In this document: one piece after another, positions 1-5,368 of the stretch | How the letters are laid out: each line of letters starts with the position of its first letter | Numbering within the stretch: the first letter of the stretch is position 1 | NCBI GenBank assembly: GCA_031274465.1 | Contig: JAISQC010000090.1 | Coordinates: 1 to 6,224, forward strand | From: Synergistaceae bacterium | GTDB taxonomy: Bacteria; Synergistota; Synergistia; Synergistales; Synergistaceae | Direction: 5' to 3' | DNA length: 6,224 nt | Program-made: the position numbers and the translations under genes | Notes under the pieces: generated by a model | What the model was told of the DNA's origin: nothing | What the model saw: the letters and a program-made list of their open reading frames with translations, nothing else | The model's database searches: none

Positions 1-489
1 GTTCTCGATATATTGAGCTACCCGAATTCGGTTCTTCGCGCCCCGACCACTGAAGTCACCGAATTCGGAACGGATCTTAAAAAACTGATCGCCGACATGT
101 GGCAGACGATGTATATGGCAAAAGGCGCCGGACTTGCCGCCCCGCAGGTAGGCGTTCCGATCAGGCTTTTCGTCAGGGATTGGGAGGGCGACCGCCGGGT
201 GGTCATAAACCCCGAGATCATCGAGGCAGAGGGTTCCGAAAAGCGCGACGAGGGCTGCCTGAGTTTCCCCGGAATATACGAGGAGGTGGAGCGCCCCGCT
301 AAAATACGGGTCCGCTATCTTGACGAGGGCGGATGTCTCCACGATGAGACCGTCGAGGGCTTTACTGCGAGAGTCATCTCCCATGAGGCGGACCACCTCG
401 ACGGCAAATTGATGATAGACCATCTCTCCGCGCTTAAAAGGGCGTTCCTCAGAAAAAAGATGCGAAGAAAGGAGCGCGTTGCGGATTGA
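1..489 (+). CDS. def: Peptide deformylase, 5' end cut by the window
   Basis: Removes the N-formyl group from the initiator methionine of nascent proteins at the ribosome, using a metal ion (usually Fe2+). All three family motifs are present, numbering from the first in-window codon: motif 1 GAGLAAPQ (residues 42-49), motif 2 EGCLS with the metal-ligand Cys at 86, and motif 3 HEADH (128-132) with two metal-ligand His and the catalytic Glu129. The frame is open from base 1 (VLDILSYPNSVLR). The VLDI stretch before the TTG at 13 matches the usual N-terminal 'Y-P-x-x-V-L-R' region of the family, so I take the real start to be just upstream of the window and treat TTG 13 as an internal codon. The 162 visible codons, plus only a few missing ones, fit a normal 150-170 residue enzyme. 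Its stop overlaps the fmt start, a pairing common in bacteria. The active site is complete, so it should be functional. Confidence 0.96.
   Translation, partial: VLDILSYPNSVLRAPTTEVTEFGTDLKKLIADMWQTMYMAKGAGLAAPQVGVPIRLFVRDWEGDRRVVINPEIIEAEGSEKRDEGCLSFPGIYEEVERPAKIRVRYLDEGGCLHDETVEGFTARVISHEADHLDGKLMIDHLSALKRAFLRKKMRRKERVAD
470..474 (+). promoter_or_regulatory. Ribosome binding site for fmt
   Basis: AGGAG lies inside the last codons of def, 11 bases before the TTG at 486. The only other plausible start, TTG at 495 (giving MRYAYFG), would be 20 bases away. The spacing therefore favours 486, where the start overlaps the def stop. Confidence 0.5.
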
Positions 490-1445
490 GCGGCTTGCGC
501 TACGCGTATTTCGGGTCCGGCGTTTTTGGGGCGAGATGCCTCGAACTGCTCTCGGCTTGGCGCGCTCCCTCTTGGGTCGTCACCGCGCCGCCGAAGCGCG
601 CGGGGAGAGGCAACGCGATGTCGTGTACCCCCGTGGGCGAGCTTGTCTCGAAATGGGGCGCGGGCAGGGAAACGCCTCTCGTAGAAACCGTTGACGCCTC
701 GTCTGACGGGAAGGTGCTCGGCCTTAAGGAGGAGTTTCCGGTCGATTTCGCGTTCGTCGTCGATTTCGGGCAGTTCGTCAGGGAACCGATCTTATCCATG
801 GACACGCGGATCGGCTGCCTCAACATTCATCCATCCCTGCTTCCCCTTTACAGGGGGGCGGCGCCGATACAAAGGGTCCTGATGGACGGCGCGGATGTGA
901 CGGGGGTCACTGTTTTTAAATTGGACGAGGGCATGGACTCGGGGCCTGTCCTGTTGCGGGAACGGATACGCATAGGGCCGGATGATGACTTCGGGTCGCT
1001 TCTGGAGCGGGCAGCGGCCGCCGGAGTCGGAGAATTTATCGAGTTCGCCCGCCGGAACCCGGTGAATGGCTGGAAGTTCGAACCGCAGGACGAATTGCTC
1101 GCAACTCATGCCCCAAAGATTTCCAGCGGCGAGGAGCGCATAAATTGGAACCGCCCGGCGCATGAAATCGTATCGCTCGTCCGTTCGCTGTCCCCGAAAC
1201 CGGGCGCATGGACCACGCTGCGGGGAAAGAGGCTTCTGATATTGTCGGCACGAGTGTTGGCGGGACATGCGACAAATGCGATTATGGCCCCCGGGGAATT
1301 GAACTTGAGCGGGAAGGAGCCCTGCGTATGCGCTGGAGACGGCGCCGTGGCGCTGGTCGCAGTTCAGGCGGAGGGCAAAAAACCACAGTCCGCGCCCAGC
1401 TGGAAGAACGGGCTGAGGGTGGGCGCGGAGGAATGTCTGGTATGA
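486..1445 (+). CDS. fmt: Methionyl-tRNA formyltransferase
   Basis: Transfers a formyl group from 10-formyl-tetrahydrofolate to the methionine of initiator tRNA, for translation initiation in the cytoplasm. The N-terminal Rossmann-type formyltransferase domain covers about residues 4-200. It shows the tRNA-contacting loop KRAGRG (38-43), the signature NIHPSLLPLYRGAAPIQR (113-130) and DEGMDSGPV (147-155). The catalytic Asn, His and Asp of the family correspond to N113, H115 and D151, all present. The C-terminal OB-fold tRNA-binding domain begins near HAPKIS (208) and contains the usual LSPKPGAWTTL segment (235-245) and QAEGKKPQS near the end. The 319 residues match the usual length of about 315. 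The start is TTG, sharing bases with the def stop (TTGA), which suggests translational coupling. An alternative TTG at 495 would start closer to the usual N-terminus. The motif DFGQF at 93-97 replaces the more usual 'AYGQ' region, which looks like lineage variation. Confidence 0.95.
   Translation: MSGLRYAYFGSGVFGARCLELLSAWRAPSWVVTAPPKRAGRGNAMSCTPVGELVSKWGAGRETPLVETVDASSDGKVLGLKEEFPVDFAFVVDFGQFVREPILSMDTRIGCLNIHPSLLPLYRGAAPIQRVLMDGADVTGVTVFKLDEGMDSGPVLLRERIRIGPDDDFGSLLERAAAAGVGEFIEFARRNPVNGWKFEPQDELLATHAPKISSGEERINWNRPAHEIVSLVRSLSPKPGAWTTLRGKRLLILSARVLAGHATNAIMAPGELNLSGKEPCVCAGDGAVALVAVQAEGKKPQSAPSWKNGLRVGAEECLV
1427..1432 (+). promoter_or_regulatory. Ribosome binding site deciding the Nudix gene start
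   Basis: GGAGGA lies in the last codons of fmt. It is 9 bases before the ATG at 1442 but directly abuts the in-frame ATG at 1433, which is too close to use. It therefore supports 1442 over 1433 and over the much longer in-frame opening from 1208. Confidence 0.65.
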
Positions 1446-2026
1446 GCGACGCAAAAAGCGGGAATTTGAGTTTGGATGAACTACGGGAGGAACGGATCGA
1501 AAGCAGGATGGTCTACGAGGGGAGAATTTTGAACCTTCGCATAGACAAGATAAGGCTGCCGGACGGGAGGTCGGCTTCGCGCGAGGTGGTTGAACACAAA
1601 CGGGCCGTGGTCATCCTTGCTGAAAACGGCAGCGGCGAGCTTTTGTTGATAAATCAATTCAGATATCCTGCCGGGGAAGTCCTGGTGGAGCTTCCTGCCG
1701 GCATCGTCGAAAGCGGCGAGGACTTCCGTGCTGCGGCAGAAAGGGAACTCAGGGAGGAGACCGGCTGGAAGCCGGGCAAGTTGGCCAAAATAGGCGAGTT
1801 TTACACATCTCCCGGTTTCTGCGACGAAATGCTCATAATGTACCATGCGGCAGACCTCACATGGGACAAACTGCCCCAGGACGACGACGAATTCATAATG
1901 CCCAGCTTCCTGTCCCAGGAGGCGGTTTTGAGGCTTGCCGAAGAAGGCCGCATAAGGGACGCGAAAAGCCTGTTCGGGGTCTATTGGTGGCTTTACAGGA
2001 ACGCGACGGCAAAAGGCGGGGGCTGA
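1442..2026 (+). CDS. Nudix hydrolase, ADP-ribose pyrophosphatase type
   Basis: Predicted to hydrolyse ADP-ribose (or a related nucleoside diphosphate sugar) to AMP and ribose 5-phosphate. The 194-residue protein has an N-terminal strand-rich region (about 17-50) typical of the dimeric ADPRase subfamily. A complete Nudix box follows at residues 87-109: G87, E93, R101-E102 and E105-E106 with G108 fit the pattern GX5EX7REUXEEXGU. A proline in SPG (P124) sits 15 residues after the box, the marker usually associated with ADP-ribose specificity. The frame is open far upstream inside fmt, but the start at 1442 is preferred because of the GGAGGA site and because family proteins begin about there. Its ATG overlaps the fmt stop as ATGA. 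The exact substrate is an inference; other nucleotide sugars remain possible. The gene is often written nudF, but I cannot assign orthology from sequence alone. Confidence 0.9.
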   Translation: MSDAKSGNLSLDELREERIESRMVYEGRILNLRIDKIRLPDGRSASREVVEHKRAVVILAENGSGELLLINQFRYPAGEVLVELPAGIVESGEDFRAAAERELREETGWKPGKLAKIGEFYTSPGFCDEMLIMYHAADLTWDKLPQDDDEFIMPSFLSQEAVLRLAEEGRIRDAKSLFGVYWWLYRNATAKGGG

Positions 2027-2030
2027 ACGC

Positions 2031-3038
2031 ATGGCTAGGCCGAAAAAACTCCCCGGGCCCGGTATTTCAGGCCCTTCGGGCGGGGCTGGCGAATGCGATG
2101 CCGATATCCGCGATTTTCTGGAATACATGCGCTACGAACGCGATGCCAGCCCCAACACTGTAGGGGCGTACAGAAACGATCTGATGTCGTGGCGGAAGTT
2201 CTGCCAGGAAACGGGCCGCAAGCTTTACCCGGCGGACGACGCGGCGGTATCCCGATACATGGCGAGGCTGGAGGCGGAGGGGATGTCGTCATCCACCAGG
2301 ATGCGGCGCGCGGCGGCGCTTTCGTCGTTCATCAGGTTTTTGATATACGACGGAAGGCTTGAAGCCGCGCAAGCGCTGCCGCCAATTCCAAAGCGCGAAA
2401 AAACACTTCCCAAAGTCATGACGGAAGGCGAGATCGAGCGGCTGGTGGAGGCGGGGAACGGCGAGTCTGCGATAGACGTCCGCGACAGGACCATGATCGA
2501 GATGGCTTACGGCTGCGGGCTCAGGGCGAGCGAGCTGGTGTCGGTCCGCCTGTCTGACATAGACGACGCCGGGGGGGTGATGTATGTCCGCGGAAAAGGC
2601 CGCAAGGAGCGCATAGTACCCTATGTCGGGTCCCTCAAGGAGACCGTGCGGAGATATCTGGCTGATTCGCGGGCGAAACTGAGCCGTTCTTCTGCAGGAG
2701 CGGGGGAACATGATTTCCTGTTTCTCACGAAAAGCGGGTTGCCGATGAGCCGGCAGGAGCTGTGGGGCATACTCCGAAAGAGAGGGGCGAGAGCGGGCAT
2801 ATCGAAGTCCCGCCTGCACCCGCACGTTTTGCGGCATTCGTTCGCGACGCACCTTCAAAGGAGGGGAATGGACCTTCGGACGCTCCAGGAGCTGCTTGGG
2901 CATTCGTCGATAGCGACCACCGAGAAATACGCTCACCTCGACACGGAACTGAGGGATATATACGACAATTTCCATCCCCGCGCGAAAACCGGGCTGAATG
3001 ACAATGACAATGACGAAAGAGGTGGCCTTAATGATTGA
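2031..3038 (+). CDS. xerD: Tyrosine recombinase of the XerC/XerD type
   Basis: Site-specific recombinase that probably resolves chromosome dimers at a dif site together with FtsK. The N-terminal SAM-like core-binding domain (about 24-110) includes FLEYMRYERDASPNTVGAYR. The C-terminal catalytic domain (about 125-320) carries every active-site residue: R165 (GLRASEL), K189 (RGKGRKER), H265 and R268 (HVLRHSFATH), H291 (LLGHSS) and the nucleophile Y300 (TEKYAH). The ending YDNFHPRA is typical of Xer proteins. The 335 residues exceed the usual 295-305: about 22 extra Gly/Pro-rich residues precede the core, and an Asn/Asp-rich tail (NDNDND) follows. The ATG lies 4 bases after the Nudix stop, behind a G-rich run. 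XerC and XerD cannot be told apart here with confidence, and XerA-like single recombinases are also possible. No integrase-type neighbours or attachment sites are visible, so a housekeeping role is favoured over a mobile element. Confidence 0.9.
   Translation: MARPKKLPGPGISGPSGGAGECDADIRDFLEYMRYERDASPNTVGAYRNDLMSWRKFCQETGRKLYPADDAAVSRYMARLEAEGMSSSTRMRRAAALSSFIRFLIYDGRLEAAQALPPIPKREKTLPKVMTEGEIERLVEAGNGESAIDVRDRTMIEMAYGCGLRASELVSVRLSDIDDAGGVMYVRGKGRKERIVPYVGSLKETVRRYLADSRAKLSRSSAGAGEHDFLFLTKSGLPMSRQELWGILRKRGARAGISKSRLHPHVLRHSFATHLQRRGMDLRTLQELLGHSSIATTEKYAHLDTELRDIYDNFHPRAKTGLNDNDNDERGGLND
2997..3014 (+). repeat. Three tandem copies of AATGAC
   Basis: Three perfect 6-base units encode the Asn-Asp tail of the Xer protein in one frame. 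In the other frame they create three consecutive ATG codons (2998, 3004, 3010) in frame with the phosphorylase gene. Because the unit is a multiple of three, a copy-number change would alter neither frame. Confidence 0.85.
3019..3025 (+). promoter_or_regulatory. Ribosome binding site deciding the phosphorylase start
   Basis: GAGGTGG lies near the end of the xer gene. Its GAGG core (3019-3022) is 8 bases before the ATG at 3031. The earlier in-frame ATGs at 2998, 3004 and 3010 have no comparable site upstream. Confidence 0.6.
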
Positions 3039-3861
3039 ATCCGAAAGGATAGCGGAAGCCCTGTCCGCCATCGCCGGCCGGACGACCGCAAAACCGCGCG
3101 TCGGGATAATCCTGGGTTCCGGCCTTGGCGGGGTTGCGGATGCCGTGGAGGGCGGGGTGGCGATTCAGTTCGATGAGATACCGCATTGGCCCCGCGCGAC
3201 GGCTATAGGGCACGCGGGGCGCCTGATAATCGGAATCCTCGAAGGCGTGCCGGTCGTGGTGATGCAGGGCAGGGTTCATTATTACGAGGGGTACCCGATG
3301 GATGTCGTGACGTTTCCCATAAGGGTCTTCGGCGAGTTGGGCGTGGATACGCTCGTTGCCACCAACGCGTCCGGGGGGATCAACCTCGGATACAAGCCGG
3401 GCGATCTAGTAGCGGTGTACGACCATATAAATTTCATGGGCACGAACCCGCTGATCGGGGAGAACGACGAGAAATGGGGGCCGAGGTTCCCCGACATGAC
3501 CTACGCTTACGACAGGGATTGCATCGACCTCTTGGAGGCTTCGGCGCGCGACGAGGGGATCGTCCTCCACAAGGGGGTTTACATCGCTTTTTCCGGCCCG
3601 TCATACGAGACCCCTGCCGAGATACGGATGTCGCGAGCGCTTGGCGCGGACGTCGTCGGCATGTCCACCGTGCCGGAGGTCATAGCGGCAAACCATATGG
3701 GCATGAAGGTGGCCGTTGTGTCATGCGTCGCCAATTATGCCGCCGGGGTCAAATCTGAAAAATTGCGCCACCAGGACGTGCTGGACGGAATGGCGCGCGC
3801 GAGTCGCGCCATGGCGCGCCTCGTGCGCGCTTTCGTGCGCCGCCTGCCAAGGACTGGCTGA
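3031..3861 (+). CDS. Purine nucleoside phosphorylase, type I (trimeric)
   Basis: Cleaves purine (deoxy)nucleosides with phosphate to the free base and (deoxy)ribose 1-phosphate, in cytoplasmic purine salvage. The 276 residues match the PNP-I/MTAP family. Visible signatures are GIILGSGLGG (25-34, phosphate-binding S30), GHAGR (60-64), QGRVHYYEGYP (79-89, phosphate-binding R81 and H83), NASGGIN (112-118), FSGPSYETPAE (187-197, with E193 for purine binding), GMSTVPE (210-216) and SCVANYAAG (231-239). N235 aligns with the Asn that selects 6-oxopurines in the mammalian-type enzyme, so inosine and guanosine are the likely substrates. The start at 3031 is chosen for its ribosome binding site and for fit to family length; starting at 2998 would add a Met-Thr-rich leader. 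The gene overlaps the xer stop by 8 bases. The last residues are Arg-rich and contain a 7-residue near-repeat (MARASRA, MARLVRA). It could be called punA or deoD depending on the naming scheme. Confidence 0.94.
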   Translation: MIESERIAEALSAIAGRTTAKPRVGIILGSGLGGVADAVEGGVAIQFDEIPHWPRATAIGHAGRLIIGILEGVPVVVMQGRVHYYEGYPMDVVTFPIRVFGELGVDTLVATNASGGINLGYKPGDLVAVYDHINFMGTNPLIGENDEKWGPRFPDMTYAYDRDCIDLLEASARDEGIVLHKGVYIAFSGPSYETPAEIRMSRALGADVVGMSTVPEVIAANHMGMKVAVVSCVANYAAGVKSEKLRHQDVLDGMARASRAMARLVRAFVRRLPRTG

Positions 3862-4364
3862 TGGATGGCGGTGCCGATGTCCCGCAGGTAGCTTCCTTTA
3901 TGCCAATCGTCGCGCAGGAAGCGCGAAAGCTGGCGTACGGGAACAGGTTCACTGCCGACGACCTCGCTCAGGAGGGGATCGTAGCCGCGATCTCCGCGCT
4001 GGAATCCTACGACCCCGAGCGGGGGAGCGTGAACGGATATATCCGCGCGTGCGCCCGCAACAGGATGATCTCTTACCTCAGGCGCAACGGGCGCGAGACT
4101 CCCGTGGACGATTCTGTCATCGACGCCGGTATTAAAGGGGGGGGCTGCGCAGGGCCCGCGCTTGAGCGAGAGGAGGCTATCGACCGCAGAGAAGCGCTTT
4201 GCGCGCTCATTGCCAGGCTCAGCCCCTTCGAGGCTGGGGTGTTGGATGCGTACCTGAGGGGAGGGGGCATTTCGGGGGCGGCGAGGATCACGAAGTGCGA
4301 GAGGAAAAAGGTGGACAATGCGCTTCAGAGGATCAGGAACAAAGCGCGCGGCCTTCGGGTTTGA
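3861..4364 (+). CDS. Small sigma-70-family factor (SigH-like)
   Basis: Predicted RNA polymerase sigma subunit of 167 residues. Residues about 12-77 form a region 2 module: the helix MPIVAQEARKLAY, the core-binding motif DDLAQEGIVAAISALESYDPERG (positions 33-55, key residues D34, L35, Q37, E38, G39 and the DPERG turn) and the -10-recognition helix RACARNRMISYLRR (62-75). A loosely conserved linker (about 78-105) follows. A region 4 helix-turn-helix comes next (about 117-166), where SPFEAGVLDAYL and the recognition helix KKVDNALQRIRNK resemble SigH/Spo0H proteins. There is no region 1 or region 3, as in short alternative sigma factors. The ATG overlaps the phosphorylase stop (TGATG), so it is probably coupled to a metabolic gene. 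No anti-sigma gene is adjacent, although the next gene encodes an exported protein. A run of eight G at 4137-4144 lies in the linker. The target regulon is unknown. It could also be a divergent or weakly active factor, because the turn of its helix-turn-helix is atypical. Confidence 0.85.
   Translation: MDGGADVPQVASFMPIVAQEARKLAYGNRFTADDLAQEGIVAAISALESYDPERGSVNGYIRACARNRMISYLRRNGRETPVDDSVIDAGIKGGGCAGPALEREEAIDRREALCALIARLSPFEAGVLDAYLRGGGISGAARITKCERKKVDNALQRIRNKARGLRV
4137..4144 (+). repeat. Homopolymer run of eight G inside the sigma gene
   Basis: Eight consecutive G encode Gly-Gly plus the first two bases of a third Gly, between sigma region 2 and region 4. It is the longest homopolymer I noticed in the window. 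One extra G would bring in the TGA at 4163-4165, and one fewer the TGA at 4255-4257. Either change removes region 4. Confidence 0.8.
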
Positions 4365-4371
4365 CGTTGCC

Positions 4372-5232
4372 TTGAAAACAGTGTCGGCAAAGCTTTTTCC
4401 GATAATATGCGTTTGTTTTTTGTTCGCGGCCGGCGCGGCGCACTCCGGATTGGCGGCGCCGGACGGGCGCAAGCGGGCGCGGATAGCCGAGTGCATGAAC
4501 ACTCCCGCCGCGCAGTTGCTTCTGGTGCGGCTCGACAGGCATTTCAGGGATATCGGGAACACTCCGCCCTCGTGGCAGACCCTGCCTTCCGAGACGGTGC
4601 AGGACGCTGAAAATCTCGAAGACGCCTTTGTAATATCGGCCTACGACATGATAATAACGAGCGACGGCGAATATGCGCAGAAGCTCGAGTCACTCGGCCT
4701 CACCAGAAAGACCGTTCCGATATTCCGCGAGAGGATCGTCTTGGCCGGGCCCCCCGACGCGGAGTCCGAAATGGACGGGTTGCCCGCATCGGATGCAATG
4801 AAAATAATATTTGATCGTGAATCCCTCTTTTTCTCGATGCTCACCGAAAGACGCATACTCGACGCGGAAGGCTCGCTTTGGAAGGATGCGGGGGTGGATG
4901 CGCCAAGCGGCAGCAGGGGATATGTGGAAACCGGACGGGACGCGGTGAGCGCCCTGATGCAGGCGGGCGACGAGGGAGGCTTCATCCTTGTGGGGGAGGC
5001 ATCGTTTGCTCAATTCGAGGACGCGGAGCGGGGCGAAACGCGTCTTGTCAAACTCTCGGATACGGGGCTGTACCGCACGACTTTTGCCTGCCTCGCGTCA
5101 AACTCGGGCTTCAGGAAGGAACGCACGGCGGACGCGGAAAGATGCCTTGAGTGGGTTGGAAGCGACGAAGGGAAAAATGCGGTGTCCGATTTTTCAATGG
5201 GGGGAATATCGCCCTTCATTCCAGCGGAGTAG
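4372..5232 (+). CDS. Exported TupA-like solute-binding-fold protein
   Basis: Probably a secreted or periplasmic protein of 286 residues with the fold of tungstate/phosphate-type binding proteins. The first ~29 residues form a classic signal peptide: MKTVSAK, a hydrophobic core (LFPIICVCFLFAAGAA), then a possible cleavage site near GLAA. The second half follows the TupA pattern known from that family: SLWKDAGVD (168-176), GYVETGRDAVSALMQAGDEGGF (183-204, key YVETG), a strand near RLVKLSDTGLYRT, and a terminal WVGSDEGKNAV (261-271) before SPFIPAE. The oxyanion-binding signatures seem absent: there is no Thr/Ser-rich TTTST segment after the signal peptide, and the position of 'SRGDDSGTH' reads FDRESLFFS (147-155). 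No permease or ATPase gene is adjacent. The start is uncertain. TTG 4372 lies 7 bases after the sigma stop and gives a clean signal peptide; ATG 4318 would overlap the sigma gene by 47 bases and add 18 basic residues. Ligand and role are unknown; sensing or scaffolding are possible alternatives to transport. Confidence 0.72.
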   Translation: MKTVSAKLFPIICVCFLFAAGAAHSGLAAPDGRKRARIAECMNTPAAQLLLVRLDRHFRDIGNTPPSWQTLPSETVQDAENLEDAFVISAYDMIITSDGEYAQKLESLGLTRKTVPIFRERIVLAGPPDAESEMDGLPASDAMKIIFDRESLFFSMLTERRILDAEGSLWKDAGVDAPSGSRGYVETGRDAVSALMQAGDEGGFILVGEASFAQFEDAERGETRLVKLSDTGLYRTTFACLASNSGFRKERTADAERCLEWVGSDEGKNAVSDFSMGGISPFIPAE

Positions 5233-5242
5233 CTTTTATGTG

Positions 5243-5272
5243 TGGGAAAAGTCACAGTTTTGTTTTTTCCCA
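5243..5272 (+). terminator. Possible weak terminator or stem-loop
   Basis: TGGGAAAA (5243-5250) pairs perfectly with TTTTCCCA (5265-5272) around a 14-base T-rich loop, 10 bases after the stop of the binding-protein gene. The position suits a terminator. However, the stem is half A-T pairs and no U-tract follows on either strand, so efficient intrinsic termination is doubtful. It may instead be a 3'-end stabiliser or chance. Confidence 0.3.
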
Positions 5273-5297
5273 TCTGGTTCAAATTGCGCTTGTTGTG

Positions 5298-5326
5298 TTA
5301 AACTGACGTGAGTCACATGCCATATT
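5298..5326 (+). promoter_or_regulatory. Weak candidate promoter
   Basis: TTAAAC (5298-5303) and CATATT (5321-5326) are separated by 17 bases and match the sigma-70 consensus hexamers at only 3 and 4 of 6 positions. The palindrome GTGAGTCAC (5308-5316) falls in the spacer, where a bound regulator would interfere with polymerase. The location upstream of the lipoprotein gene is right, but the match is weak. Confidence 0.2.
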
Positions 5327-5350
5327 GCGCATAGTTTAGCGATTGTGCTA

Positions 5351-5358
5351 GGAGGAGG
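5351..5358 (+). promoter_or_regulatory. Strong ribosome binding site for the lipoprotein gene
   Basis: GGAGGAGG, a near-ideal anti-Shine-Dalgarno match, lies 10 bases before the ATG at 5369. It rules out the in-frame GTG at 5345, which lies upstream of it. It is the strongest initiation signal in the window, suggesting high expression. Confidence 0.8.
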
Positions 5359-5368
5359 TCATAAAATT

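Larger units (their letters stand above)
5233..5368 (+). other. Intergenic region between the two transcription units
   Basis: This is the only sizeable non-coding gap in the window and is clearly more AT-rich than the flanking genes. It contains the stem-loop at 5243-5272, the 9-base palindrome GTGAGTCAC at 5308-5316, a direct repeat of ATTGCGC (5283-5289 and 5324-5330, 41 bases apart), and a strong ribosome binding site near its end. A promoter for the downstream lipoprotein and pfkA is expected here. No small gene or recognisable riboswitch is seen. Confidence 0.7.

Noticed and set aside
13..15. TTG as the real start of peptide deformylase
   Set aside because: Open frame and family-like residues (VLDI) continue upstream to base 1, so the gene simply begins before the window.
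479..694. Open frame starting at TTG 479 overlapping the start of fmt
   Set aside because: The Arg-rich translation is out of frame with fmt, which carries the conserved formyltransferase motifs.
1208..1441. Upstream extension of the Nudix gene from ATG 1208
   Set aside because: It would lie wholly inside fmt and adds Arg/Gly-rich sequence unlike any Nudix N-terminus. The GGAGGA site fits 1442.
792..1454. Open frame on the - strand (220 codons) opposite fmt
   Set aside because: Shadow of fmt; the translation shows no family features.
2031..3038. Phage or integrative-element integrase
   Set aside because: No excisionase, attachment repeats, tRNA or cargo genes nearby. It sits in a housekeeping operon and has the short Xer architecture.
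2289..3071. Long open frame on the - strand (260 codons) opposite the Xer gene
   Set aside because: No recognisable domain and no ribosome binding site, and the + strand has a complete recombinase active site.
3813..3820. GGCGCGCC palindrome as a regulatory site
   Set aside because: It is inside codons of an Arg/Ala-rich tail, where such GC palindromes arise by chance.
3735..4562. Long open frame on the - strand (275 codons) across the phosphorylase and sigma genes
   Set aside because: Its translation is low-complexity Arg/Pro/Ala-rich with no motif, and it is fully antisense to genes with clear family signatures. Long antisense frames are expected in GC-rich coding DNA.
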